Below are positions 25,101 through 38,100 of a stretch of DNA of 64,000 bases, one piece after another. Made by a program: the position numbers and the translations under genes. The stretch's first letter is position 1. Each line of letters begins with the position of its first letter. Origin of the DNA: Rostratula benghalensis (taxonomy: Eukaryota > Chordata > Aves > Charadriiformes > Rostratulidae). Below the pieces are notes generated by a model. The model was not told the origin of the DNA. It was given only the letters and a program-made list of their open reading frames with translations, and searched no databases. The DNA lies in contig VXAI01000068.1 in the NCBI GenBank assembly GCA_013399305.1, positions 3,708,500-3,772,499 on the forward strand. The letters are read 5' to 3'.

Positions 25101-27554
25101 GGACAATATGGTATTTTTCAGTATTAGTCAATTGAAGGAGAAGTTCACCTGAGTGTTTGCTACCAGAACCTTCTTGATTCCACGCTTGGTCAGTTTAGCA
25201 AATAATATGATTGAGTTTATTTAGTACTTTTAGAGGTGTAGGTGACTTAGGCAGACAGAGGGGACCGATTTCATCCAGGGGTGAAGGGCCATGTTTAGTA
25301 TTCTGTTTGCTCAGCTTTCACAGGTCGAACTGTAGCAGAAGTTTCGTCAGGAGTCATGTGTTCACCTTGTCTAGAAAGAAGGTGGCTTCTCTGCTGCTTT
25401 GTCAAATTGAGTCTATCTGGAGTGGTGGTGATGTGGGTTAGTTCAGAGGATGGGAGGGTCATCTTGGGAAGTGTTGCTTTTGATTTCCTGATTCCATGTT
25501 GATTTTTGAATTCCAACTCCAGGATAAATAAATAAAAAAGAAAAGCAAAACCAACATGTTTGAAGCCCGTCACAAACAATAAGAAATACAAAGCCCATGC
25601 AAAACAGCCCCTTAGTTTATATTTCAGGGCATTTTCTGTTACTGTAGTTTAAAAGTTAGAATGCAAGACTGGTGAGGAGAGAGAACAATTTTGAACAACT
25701 GGGTAAATGAGTTCCATATTACATTAGTAAATTTTACATCTTTTAGTGAAATGCTGTGATAAACCCACATTATTAAATATTATGCTACATAAATGCAATG
25801 AACAACTGTTCACATGATTAGTATTTACTTATTGCATACTGAGTAGTGCTTTATTTTATTGAAAAATCTCTACTATTACAGAACAATTTTCATTTTGTAA
25901 GAATATATCCATCAGAAAAAAAAATGCTATAAAGTTTAGATACTACTAAATGGCTTGAAATTGACAAGTTTTTTATGTACATAGGAAAGGACTGTGTGAG
26001 ATAAAAGTCAGGAAAGGGAAAAGGGATTTGTAATAACAAAGGCCGAAAGTCCTTGTAGAATGCTGGTCAGAATGTGAAATACTGTGTACTTCATTTCTCC
26101 TGCTAGCCATTTAAAATTTGATGAATTAAGTGTGTTTATTGAAATGATTGCATTAATAAAATGCTTCCCTTATTTTTCTCAATTAATTCAGTGCAGCTGT
26201 AGTTATTAAAATACTTTATCTGAGATTCTTTAATGCTTTTAGGTGCATCATCAGACTGTTAATGCTGTGTCATATCAAGAGTTAACGCCATATCGAAAGC
26301 AGGGCATTAAAGGTTGGGGTCAGGGCAGGGGGGAGAAAAGCAGTGACTGAGTTCCATTTTTGCTATTGAATGAATGGGCCAGTCAGCTCTTGATGTCTTG
26401 ATGATTTCATATCGGGGAGCCCTACCTGTTTCAGCAAAAATACATACATCAGCTTGTTGGGATGTACTTGGAGAGTTAGCAGACTGAATCTTCTAATAAT
26501 TCTAGACTCCAACAGAAGGTAAGGAAAATACTGGAATCAAATGTGAATTTAATAACAATAGTGGGGTCTTTTTCTGAGGAGATGAAGAATGAGCGTGGAT
26601 TTTCCTGTTGCATGAATTCTGCATCTGTTAAGATAATGCAGCAAGTAGTCAGGGTAGTAAATTCTCATGCATGCAGAGAGGAATTAAGGTATAGGACATT
26701 GGAGTGATACACTACCTGAACCTTCATCTTCAGGTACACAAGTGGTTAGATATTACCAGAGACTGAGTATGATTCCTTGTGTCTTCCTTTCCCATCTCCC
26801 ATATGACCAGGGCTTGGAAAATCTCATAATATTTGGGGGAGGAATGTATGCATCATAGAAGTTGCTGTGCTTGCAACTGCTGACAGTGGCACCAGTGGCA
26901 TCTTTGGGCTGCCTCTGCTTTGTTCCAAGCCTCTCACTGGCTGGGTGGTTCTCTTCAGCCCAGGTCCATCAGCAGGCTGTGTGCCTTCTCTTACTGGAGC
27001 CAGGGGCATAATCGGATCTAGAAAAATCCACTAGCTCAAACAATGCCCTACATTTATACTAATAGTTATATATATAATTTATCCTTTTCTATCAGTAAAA
27101 GTAGACCAGGATGGGGAATCCATAACTATGCAAAAGCAAATTAAACCAAAGTAGATAAAGAATATCCCCATTTTATGATTCTTCTTAATTTTTAATGGGA
27201 ATTGCTCTTTATCATAATTCAGTTTACTGAAAGCAGTGATGGAAGAGCTACAAGGCTGAATGGTGCCCATTTTAATCCTGGAAAATGACAGCTCCAGTAC
27301 AGTGGTCCTAGCTGTACACTGCAGGGAGGGGAAGCATTCATTATTAGGTTATTGGAGTAATCTCCTGTAGGAAGCAATTTGGAATGACTGCAATCTGTCT
27401 GCCTGTCTGTTTTAATTTTTAAATAACATTATTTTGTGTAAGCTGCATGAAATCATTGCATGCATGGTAAGCTGCTTACTGAAAAATCCTTATAAAAGAA
27501 TAGGTACTGTGAATTTGCAGTAAGCATGCAAAAACTCTCACGTTTTCCATTCAT

Positions 27555-28030
27555 TCACAGAATCACAGACTATCAGGGATTGGAAGGGACTTTGAAAGAT
27601 CATCTAGTCCAATCCCCCTGCCAGAGCAGGAACACCTAGATAAGGTCACACAGGAACGCGTCCAGACGGGTCTTGAACGTCTCCAGAGAAGGAGACTCCA
27701 CAACCTCTCTGGGCAGCCCCTGCCAGTGCTCCCTCACCCTCACTGTGAACAAGTTTTTTCTCATATTTAAGTGGAACCTCCTGTGTTCCAGCTTGCACCC
27801 ATTGCCCCTTGTCCTATCTTAGGCCATCACTGAGAAGAGCCTGGCTCCATCCTCCTGACACTCACCCTTTACATATTTACAAACATTAATGAGGTCACCC
27901 CTCAGTCTCCTCTTCTCCAAGCTAAAGAGACACAGCCTTTCCTCATATGGGAGGTGCTCCACTCCCTTAATCATCTTTGTGGCTCTGGCCTGGACTCTCT
28001 CAAACAGTTCCCTGTCACTCTGGAACTGAG
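27555..28030 (-). mobile_element. CR1 LINE, about 475 bp 5'-truncated copy
   Basis: The + strand opens TCACAGAATCACAGA, then GATTGGAAGGGACTTTGAAAG and ATCATCTAGTCCAATCCCCC: the inverted 3' end of a common avian CR1 subfamily. It continues through the 3' part of ORF2. On the minus strand, pieces such as KMIKGVEHLPYEERL, SLEKRRLRGDLIN and CQEDGARLFSV are still readable, but stops and frame changes break the frame. The copy ends near 28030 at a sequence corresponding to the reverse-transcriptase domain's downstream region. It is the longest and best-preserved CR1 here, hence probably among the youngest. It is antisense to DPP10. Confidence 0.95.
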
Positions 28031-31000
28031 AGATTAAGATTTATTATTATTTAGATAGATTTATTACTTCATTAAGATTTATTTGATCAAAATAATTTTT
28101 TTACCAACTGAGAAACCATGGAGGACAAGTTTCAGTGACACTCATGACTTTTAAACAATTAAAACTGGGTGAAATTATAAAAATATTGTTCCTGGCTATT
28201 TGGGGTCATCATGGTCCCTGTGGCCCAGTCCCATCATACAGCAGCTCCTTTGTTCTGCATGTGCAATCAAGGGACAGCTGGAAACCAGCTTTACCGTGTA
28301 GTTAGCTTTATGTTTTCATGTAAACTTCATTGTTACTTCACTGGATTGCCTCACAACTGTGAGTATATTTACCTATGGAGGAAGGAAAATGCTTTTTTTC
28401 CCCTTTTAATAACTGTGGAAATGAGTCAGAATATAGAAGATATGTGCCATCAGGCAGGACCTCTACGTTAGTATAAGAAAGAGAGCAGTGTGGTTTTTTA
28501 CATCCCAGACTCATATCTTTGCCCAGGGATAATGCACCCCTTGAATTAACTCACTTTCCAAAACAGCAAAAATGTACGTGCCTTAATGCATCCTGTTCTC
28601 CCTCCCACCTTTGCTAAGGAAAAAAGTACACAAGAAATGCTGTGTAGACTGCATTGCTCTTCTGTCCCATGTCCCTATAGGTAAAAAAAATGTCCAACCA
28701 GGAAAACATTCTGGTTTGCATGCATAGGCTGTGTGGCTTTACTCTTTCTCTTTCTGATCTTGTCTCAGTGACATATTACAGCAATGATAAGGCTGTAGAG
28801 AACTGAGACTTGAGAAATACTACTTCGCTCTTTATGAGGGCTGCATTTATTGCAAAGCTGCTTCTGGAAAAGCGTTACAGATACATAGTACTAGTGGTAC
28901 AAAAGTTAACACAGAGAACTGTTGTTATAGATTTCAAAGGGCTTAAAATAAAATAAAAAAAGGGGTGGGAGGAAGAAGGTAACCAAAGATCAGTTCCCAG
29001 AAGTATAAGCGTTTGCTCTGACCACAGAGGTCACTGCAATATCAGTTTTCCTCCATCATCATCTCTCCAGCAGGTCTGCATTCACGTTCACAAGAGGAGT
29101 GAGTTGTGTAAACCACATTGTAAGACAAGTCTGAAACCTGCAAGCCTTTTTATTTATTGACAGCCTTTTTTCCCCTTTAAGTGACAAGGTTAAAGGGCGG
29201 TCTCAAAACTCCAGCAATTTTACTTTACTTTCCTGTTAACTGAAAGGCCATTATTTGGAAATCAAGTGGGTAAACCACAAAGAAAGTGTATTAATAGCCT
29301 CTATTAATAACAGGACTGTATAATAAGATACTGGTTAAAACATTTTTGCTAGGTACCAGAAATTCATTTGATATTGTGTTTCCAAGGTCATAGTAAAATC
29401 TTTTGTTTGTGTAATATTAGTATTTCTGGCTACCACTAGGGACAAGAAAAAAGACACAGCAAAGCAAGACTTCTACAGCTTGATTTGTATTCATTACTAC
29501 CAGCTCCAGTCCTGTCTGTCTTTGATTTTATTGGAGTTACTCTTGATGAATAATAGTGTATGTTATACTCTGCAAAGCACGGGTGGACAAATTTGTTGCC
29601 ATTCTAATCCAGCACTTTGCAAACATCTGGACTAAAGGCTTAGGCTTGCAAACTCTTAAGTAGAAGCATAACTTTTCATGTGAATCAACACACTGATACT
29701 TGTGAGCTAATTTAAATGAAACATTACAGCTCTGTTGGAAGGAAAGGACCTTCTTGTTATGCCAGAAATATCCAGATGTTTCCTCAATGATGGTCACTTC
29801 TTGAATACTTTTGGGGAGGTGGGGCATTATGATCAAAGTTAGTCTCACTCTGTGTAGGTACAGGGAAAGTTTTGGGCTTCCCAGTTACGTGTATCTGTGT
29901 GAGTTTTCTCAGGATGGTGATATCTTTTGGGTGCCTCTACATCCAACTTCTTGCTTGGATTAAGTTTGCATTTTCAGAGTGATTTGCCCCATTGCCCCCA
30001 CTTATTATACTTTAGTTTGCATTCTGGTTTGGTTGCAAAGCACATGAAATGAATTCATTTCAGAGAAAGCTTGCTTGAAAGCCTGTGGCTTGTTTGAAAG
30101 TCTGTGGAATCGAGGAGGAGCCCACATGTACTTCAGTCCCTGAGGGACGTTCAGTCTGAGGGACCACTCTAGAGTAGGTCTGGAGTAAAAGCCCACAGAA
30201 ACAGTCAGATCTTCAGGGCTCTTTCTGCCTACAGATCAACTGGTTGGGCTGCAGCACTTCCTAATATACATACAGCTTGCATTTGTCTTCTCTAAAAGAG
30301 TAATAAGCTAGTAAGAAAGGGAGATTTGAATTTTTTTGCCTTTAGAGGAGCATGGTAGGAGAATTGCTGAGAGGTTGAGTCTTAGTTTGAAAGCTCTTAC
30401 ACCAGTGAAATTATAATCTTTTAGACTAAATTTCCTGAGCTTATTTTGTGTTATAACTCAGAACCTTAGCAATGTGCAAAGGATTACATCTTAATTTTGA
30501 GTAGTGATAACATGAACAGTCCTCACAAAGAAACATTGCATTCTGTGGTATTACTTTCATGAGGAGGGATTCTTACAATGAAAACCTTATTTGTTGACTA
30601 TTTTGTGTTCTCAGTTTGAGGTGCTTGGGATACTTAGGGAGTGGCCTGATCCAAACTCCTCAGAGGGTTGCTTTGAATAGAGCGCTGTTGACTTCGTCTG
30701 GCTTTGGCTCGGGGCTCTTGTCAGGATTAACAGCAGTGTCTTGTTAATAAGCAAGTAAACAAAACAAGAAATAGAGATTTCTAGAAAGATAAGGTTTTCT
30801 TTTTAAATATCTTTTTGGCAGCTCCTGGGTTCTACAGATTTAACTGAAAGGCGCCCATTTCTTTTTCTTCCTTGCTCTCTCTTCTGTTTCATTTGTGAAC
30901 ATGAGAACATTTTATTCATTCTGTGCCTTTGTAGAAATTGTGAAGACCCTGGGCTGTGTGATGATGGTCCACTTGGAGTTTGCTTTACAAATGAACATGG

Positions 31001-31401
31001 CTTCTGCAGCTCACCAGCTCTTTTATTAAGAGTGCCCTAGACACAGCTTATGTCTCTTCAAGAGGTCTGCCCATACCCAACATTAAAATTTACATTTAAA
31101 GTAAAACTCTTATATAAGCCAGTGTATTACATCTGATTATAATATATATTCTGGAGGGGGACATGCATAGTAAAGGTTGTCCAGGGAATTAATTGAAACA
31201 GCTGTCTGCTCTGTTTACCATTGTTATCTAACACTTGCAAGTAGTGTTGGATTAAAAACAGTACAGCAAACAAACTCCTTTGCTTCATTGCCTCAAAAAG
31301 CCACATAAACCCAAATTACAGTTTTCATTTGGTGGAAGACCATTATCATCCAAAATGTATCTATTTATCTTGAAAAACCACTATTTTGATCCCTATTTGC
31401 T

Positions 31402-31450
31402 GAAAAATGTTTATGAATGGTTTTTGAAAAATGTTTTTGAAAATGGTTTT
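31402..31450. repeat. Imperfect tandem duplication, 24-25 bp unit
   Basis: Two adjacent units share the pattern GAAAAATGTTT, TGAA, TGGTTTT (31402-31425 and 31426-31450), and a third partial unit GAAAAG follows. It looks like a local slippage duplication. Confidence 0.75.
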
Positions 31451-31727
31451 GAAAAGCAGAGTCTTTTTTCTTCTATGGTTATATGTTTGTCAGTGCCATA
31501 TCTACAGCAGAAGAGAACACAGTGAATGATACGCCATTGCAATTGCAAAAATGCTTATTGTTTGATATTGGCTCTTACAAATTTTATTGTAAGATGTTCA
31601 TTATGCCAATAAAGCTATGCTAGAATAGAATATATAAACCAGATGCTAATAGTGAATTCAATGGCAACTGTAAAATTAAAGTATAATCCATAACTCCTAA
31701 AATACATAATGGATGTTTTCTTTTTCC

Positions 31728-31747
31728 TTTTTTTTTTTTTTTTTTTT
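31728..31747. repeat. Poly-T run
   Basis: T20 run preceded by further pyrimidines from 31716. There is no retrocopy evident on either side. Confidence 0.8.
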
Positions 31748-34700
31748 CCTTTGGAAGATTCACTAGTTTGGCACTGAAGACTCTGGACTTGATAGATTTG
31801 GAGGAACAAAATGTGCAGACAGGTGTGCACTTGCTTCATTGAAATTTAAATTACTTATGAATTCTCATCAGCTCTTTCCATCAGGAGTATCTTGCAGAAT
31901 TTCGTAGAGAAATGCAGTTGCAATTGCCTGTGGTTATGTGAGTGTTTGTTTTGTGTAGTGAAAGAACTGAAATCAAATCTTAACTCAGTCAGAAGGTTTG
32001 CTGTAATGTATATTTAATTGAGATCGTGGAGGCCAATTATGTTTTTATGTATTTGGAGGAATATTTTATGGTTAATTTGTTTCTAAGCATACAGAAATTC
32101 CAAGTGCTGCCTTCCCAATCCCCATATGAAATTGCTGGTGAGATGGTGCACAGGGAGCTCCTTCAAGGTTGTGAGGAAATCAGTCTGCCTTGTCTGCAGA
32201 TAGAGTTTTTGAGTGGCCAGTATTTCATGTTCAGGGCTGTTGAAGTCTCTAGGAGCGGTTTCTTCCCAGCCTGTCAAGGATGTCTGATTCTGGGCAGCCA
32301 TTCGGCCACATGCTGTGGTTTTTCTTTTGACAGAGCTTTTCCAACCATCCTGTCTTGCTCTGCTTCACGCACTTCTGTAACCTGTGCTTGAGATAAAGCA
32401 TTGTGGCTATAGTTCTTAGACTTTACTTCTAAGAGAGTAAGAGACAAACTGTCATTAGCTTCAAAGCTTGTGATCACCTAAGAAGCATTTTTTAAAAAAA
32501 AAATTAATTCTGCCTAGTTTCTGGATGCTAATCTGTTCTGTAGTAGAAAAGGTAGATGCAAATGGGAGACTTGAGACTCCGACTACTTTTCAATAATAAT
32601 AGTATTATTGTTTGGAATTATGCGAGTTATTTTACCTACCACATTACACAGAACGGCAGCAGAGAATAACAATAGAGTGCATTTAAAATGGTATAAGAAT
32701 TGGCTGAGAGACAGATATTAAAATACAGTTGTCAATGAGAAGTTATAATGTCATGAGGATGGCTCAAATGAGACTCCTGATGCATGAGCTGTGGGTTCCA
32801 CGCTACCTGGTGTGTTCATTCATGAACTCAAAGTAAATCAGTGCTGCTCAAATTTGCTGTAAATGATACTCCATACATGTGTGAAAACAATCTGTACATC
32901 TGTCTATGCCTTATATAGCAACAGTATAGAACTTTATTTTCTATTTCTTTTAAGGCAGTGAAATAAACAATTAGAAAACCCCAACAACCAAACCCAATAC
33001 CTGTACTCCTGGGAATGAAATGATTGTGGTACAGTCATACCACTGTTATGATACAGTTGTATTTTGGAAAGTGGTGACTCTGAGAAAGTTTTAGCTGTCA
33101 CGATAAGCAAGAACACATGAGTTCCCAGTGTGATGGTCTGGCAAAAAACAACTGGGGGAAGTGGTATCAACATAAAGCTCTGTTTAAAGCAACTGTTTAA
33201 ATCGGGAGTAGAAGTAGAGAGGTGATTTTTATCTCAGGATGTGTAATTGGCAGGACCAGTACAGGAATACTGTTTCCAGTTGTGACTTCCCCAGTTTTGA
33301 AAGCTTACTGTAAAATTTTGGGTGGTGAAAGGAGAGGCCACACATAGGTTTGAAAGACTTGAGAAAATGCCTTTGGGTGGTTAGAGATATAGAGGAAGCT
33401 GTGCTTGCATTGGACAAGTTTTGGTTAAAAAAGATAAATAAATGTTTGCTTCAGTCTCTCCTCCAAAGGATCTCACGTTCCCAGATGAAATTCTGAACTA
33501 CTAAGCTACAGAACTGTGCCCCTATTAGTCTCACTCACCTAAAAAATAATAATTTGTTTTGCATAATTTCAATAAAGAAGGAGGAATGTGCTTCCTAAAC
33601 AAAAATAATCTAAGCCCTGCTATGTTGGCAGCATTTTGAGGGGAGATACATGGTGGAACACGATAACTTTTAGAAGCAGATGGATTAAGAAACTCTTTTC
33701 CATGTCCCAGCTGAATACTACTCAGTTACTAGGTAAAAAGTGTTTCTATCAAACTGACTTTGAACGGAAGCTCCTGCTACTCATTTTGGAAGGAGCCCAG
33801 TCCAGTTTCTGTCTGTTTACAAATGCCTGAATTAAGACCCACAACTTCAGCTGAGGGATAGCTAATTTATTAATCTATTATCTAATGTATTGATTTATTT
33901 GGAAGACTGAATTCTGATGGCCCAAGAGAAGTTGATTGTACTCTCCTTATCATTCATCTGTATCAGCTACCAAGTGAAGACTTTTCTTACTGCTTTATTG
34001 TATCACATTTTGACAACTAAATAATTCTGAACAATAATCTCCCAGCGAATTAGGAAAGAAAGAGTCTCAGAATGATTGGCAGCTCTCTACTAATTGCAGA
34101 GCATGTTAAAATGATAGACAACTTTTCCACAGACTACAGAAAGTGGAGGATTCATTCAGGGAATGTGGCCAATAGCTCAATGTGGTGAAAGGCCAGGGTC
34201 TTGTATGTGCTGAACAGCTTGACTAGCTCTAAAGCAGCATAGCCTAACCTATGTGATCTGCCCTGGACTTTGTATTCTTGAAAAAAAATGAAAAAACAGT
34301 GGCATCATATTGTAATTCACATACTGAATGTTTCTTCAAATTAACTAAAGAAATCATAGGTTAATGCCAGATGCGTAAGCGCCAAGGTGCATTTTGCACC
34401 CATTCATTTTACATGTTTACTGTGCCACAGTTGTGGACGATTCATGCAGTAAATGTATCTTCTCTGAAGAGTCCACCTGAATGGATGAAGGAAAACAAGG
34501 AGGAGGAACTTGTAGCTTGAATTATATTCAGATTTTTTACATCAGTGAAATTCTTTTTTAAGACAATGAACAACTGAATTGGTTCAACTTCCTCTGAAAC
34601 TTGGCCACTTTTAGCAGTGCTCATGGAAAACTGCAACTTTTGTTTGTTACTGGAAGACCTGGGTTGTCGGAATAGCTCTCGCACTTGCTGTTATCCTACT

Positions 34701-34791
34701 TACATGTTCTCAGAGAGCTGAAGGTGCAGTTTGACATTTAGGGGGAAAAACCTAAAATTCACTCTCAAATATTTCTCTGTCTTCCATGTTT

Positions 34792-35119
34792 CACAGAATC
34801 ACAGAGTGATATGGGATTGGAAGGGACCTCTGGGAGTGCTGCCAAAGCAGATCCTCCTAAAGCAGGTTGCACAGGAACTTGTCCAGGTGGGTTTGGAATG
34901 TCTCCAGAGTTGGAGACTCCACCACCTCTCTGGGCAGCCTCTTCCAGGGCTCTGCCACCCTCAAAGTACAAAAGTTCCTCCTCATATTTTAGATGGAACT
35001 TCCTATGTACAAATTTATGTCCATTTCCTCTTGTCCTATCACTGGGCACCACTGAAAAAAGACTGGCCCCTTCCTCTTGACACCCACCCTTTAAGTATTT
35101 ATAGGTGTTGATCAATGCC
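34792..35119 (-). mobile_element. CR1 LINE, 5'-truncated copy with ORF2 C-terminal remnant
   Basis: The + strand opens CACAGAATCACAGAG and GGGATTGGAAGGGACCTC. On the minus strand an uninterrupted frame (part of 34765-35268) reads through the ORF2 end: [20 protein letters not shown], then [18 protein letters not shown]. After that the frame departs from the CR1 protein through a small frameshift. It is inactive and antisense to DPP10. Its truncation point abuts a long T and CT tract. Confidence 0.93.
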
Positions 35120-35154
35120 TTTTTTTTTTTTCTCTCTCTTTTTTTTTTTTTTTT
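35120..35154. repeat. T/CT simple-sequence tract
   Basis: T12, then a short CT repeat, then a T16 run. It lies directly at the 5'-truncated end of the CR1 copy to its left. Confidence 0.85.
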
Positions 35155-38100
35155 CCTTAAATCATAACAGCCATGTAGAGTGTATATAGGCCCAGTCTGT
35201 GTATATTTATGTGCTAAAGTTTTGCAGTGATAGTAGGCAGCCAGTCTAAAGGTAGCTCTGGACACCACTCAAACCACAACAAAAAAATGTAGTCGCTTGT
35301 GAATAAATACGTTGGAATTTTTATGGCTGCTCGGCCATAAGAATTGCTCCTAATGCTCTTGGCGGTGGGCACCTTTTCATCTTGCACATTGGCAAACGTG
35401 ATGTTCCTCATGGGTCTCTTGGTTTTGTCAATTAACCTTGAGATGTAGTGCACTGTTTGAGAGCTGGAAACACAACATGGGTTAGTTATACTCTCTTGAA
35501 GACTACTAGATTTCTAAAGAAAAAACCCAAACACTTCTATCCACATCGGCATTGTACTGGCACGTGAAGTCTTTCCTTAGACTAACCTTAGTGCTTGACT
35601 TTAAAGGTGAGAGTAGACATATTAGCAGGGATCAGGAATTTGCATAGTTGATATAATAAGTTATTTAAAACTGGAATTCAGTTCTAATATCAGTCTCAGT
35701 GTATGGAGACCAGATTGAGATCTGATTATTGGAAACTTCCTCATCGCAAACTCCTTCCACCACAGAGTTCCACATTGAAGAGGGAGACTGCATGTCCTTG
35801 CCTCTTGGAAGGAAATCATGTAACAGTTGTCAAAGAGAAAAAGTACATATACATATGACGGAGATGTAAATATGAGAATTTCATGCCACTGCTTAGAAAA
35901 TATTGGGCTCTAATGAGTGATATTAATTTTTTTGTGAATTAGGCAGCAAACAAAAGTGCTGCTTAAAATATACTTAAAATATGCATATACACGTAGGTAA
36001 ACATCACCTGTATTTCAAAGGAAGGTACTGGCAGTTTTTCACCAGGTTCTTTTTTTAAAGTGCATCTCATAGTTTGTAATTGATTGATTAAAAGCACTTA
36101 AATGGTGAGGTTTATTCTGGCGTGGTTACTGTTTGTACCTTTAAAATAGAAGTCTATAAATAAAAGACGTAACCAGAGCTAATGTAAATTTGCATAGTGT
36201 CAATTAAGTTAATGATAGCATTATAGTGAAATATATCACTGATCTAATCCTGTAATTTATTTTTATCTTTGTACCTTTATTTTTAAGTTGGCAGTGGGAG
36301 AGATTTTTATTTTTTTTCTAGGATTGGAAAAAGTTTTTAAATGTTAGTGGAACTAATAGCATCAGGTTGTCATCTTAGGCTATCAGAGACATTTTAATAT
36401 GACAAAATACAGAGCTCTGAACATTACAGTTACACAAATTTTTGGAGGCAAAAACATTTACATTACTTTTTAAAAAATCCAAAGTCGAATCAATAACTAT
36501 ACTGAGCTTTAACTTGAAGCACTCTTAGTCTTAGCACTATTACCATAGTGCTGAAACCAATTCCAAATGCTGAAAAGTCTGTTTTGTTCTTCTGTTATAA
36601 GTCTGTCTCAATGGCTTCTGTCAGAATCAAAGAATATTCCCACTAGTGATGATAAAGTAGATTTCAGTGCCAGTGAGAGACCAAGTGATTAATATTTATT
36701 AGCAACACGTGCTCTGATAATCCATGCCTTTACCCTTTTCGAGCTTTGAATACATCATTTAGGGGTAACTGAGGCATAGAATGAGGCATAAAATCATAGG
36801 AGATACACATATTGGGAAGAAAGGAGTTTGCTGTAGTTTTTTTGAGCCTCTGGAGCTTGTACAGTAAATTTGTCATTATTCATAATGCAAACAAAGCCGA
36901 CATCAGTAAATATGTGGTTAATAAATTGTTCTTTAAGAAGATTACCAATATGAATAAATAGAAAATACCTAGATTTTATTCCCATCTATACTTTTTTTTT
37001 TTATTTAAATCTCTGCTTTGTTTGTACCTCAAATAAAAAAAGAGCCCTCAGCTTTAGCTCCTGCCTCAGGTTTTCCTGTTACTCTATGTGTGCACTTGAT
37101 CACTGCAATACCAATATTATGCTTGATACTGAGCTTTGTGTAATTGATCTCAGCCCTCTGATTGCTATTGATCAGAGTGAACAGGATTTCAGTGGTGTTC
37201 AGGGTAGTTGTATTCCCTCACAGTTTGGGATATCATTGCACGTCTGAGTGACATAATAGCTGCATTGTGCAAGCCCACTGTAGTTCTGCAACCATTGTCA
37301 TGGATGGATCATAATGGTTTTGCATCTTAGTTTGTGACATAAAACTAGGAGGGAGAAACATAACAAGAATAGTCATTGTGAGCAACTGCTGTGCTCTTCT
37401 GGAAATAAACAGCAGGAAACACCATGGTTCCTTACTCTTCCATGTTACAGCACCGGTATAAATCACTGCAGTGATTGGAATAATCATGGGAATGTATGAT
37501 GGCCCCAACCTACTCCCATTATCAGACCCTGAGATTGCAAGTCTCCCACCGTTTTTTGGGAGATAAAAATAATTCTGCAGATAAATCAGAAAAGATATTC
37601 TTCCCTGCTTGTTCTGGTAGCTGAACCTGCGTGTGATAATTGCACTTTAGAATCCATGCGTAAAACTATGTTGGCTTTTTAATGTTCTAAAATTGTCTGG
37701 TTTAATAGTTATAAGCTTGTAACTGATTTTTTACAGGTCTATCACAGCTAGCATGCTGTAGGATACAACGCTACTAGATTGTCTTATGTAGGAAAATCTT
37801 TTTCAGGATGAAAATAGGAATCTTTGCCTAATTGCCTTCCCCATAGCAAGTCAGAAAGTGCTATATAGAAAGATGTTTTTTGAGGAAAGCATCAGTACTT
37901 GCAAACTTTATCCTTGCAAAGGGTAAGAAGTAAGCGTATATATAGGAGACTGTTCTTAACGTGACTGTAATTTCAAATTTTTCTGTGCTCTTCCTTATTA
38001 AAGTGGGGCTGTCCTTGAAAATACTGAGTTTTTGGTTCTCACTATCTGTCTACTTAAAGAAATATTCCATCATTTGTGGTGACTGTCTAATGTACAGATA

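Larger units (their letters stand above)
20001..27554. other. Presumed DPP10 intron, rich in A and T homopolymers
   Basis: About 7.5 kb of non-coding sequence. Homopolymer runs include A15 at 21389-21403, T19 at 21896-21914, A17 at 22171-22187 and T15 at 24323-24337. None is clearly the tail of a processed pseudogene. Open frames are short and unrecognised. Confidence 0.5.
28031..34791. other. Presumed DPP10 intron
   Basis: About 6.8 kb without a supportable gene. It includes a two-unit imperfect tandem repeat at 31402-31450 and a T20 run at 31728-31747. The longest open frame (plus 32026-32391) has no recognisable similarity and no splice or promoter context. Confidence 0.5.

Noticed and set aside
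32026..32391. 121-codon open frame on the + strand
   Set aside because: It overlaps other open frames on the opposite strand in a slightly GC-richer patch, with no homology or gene signals.
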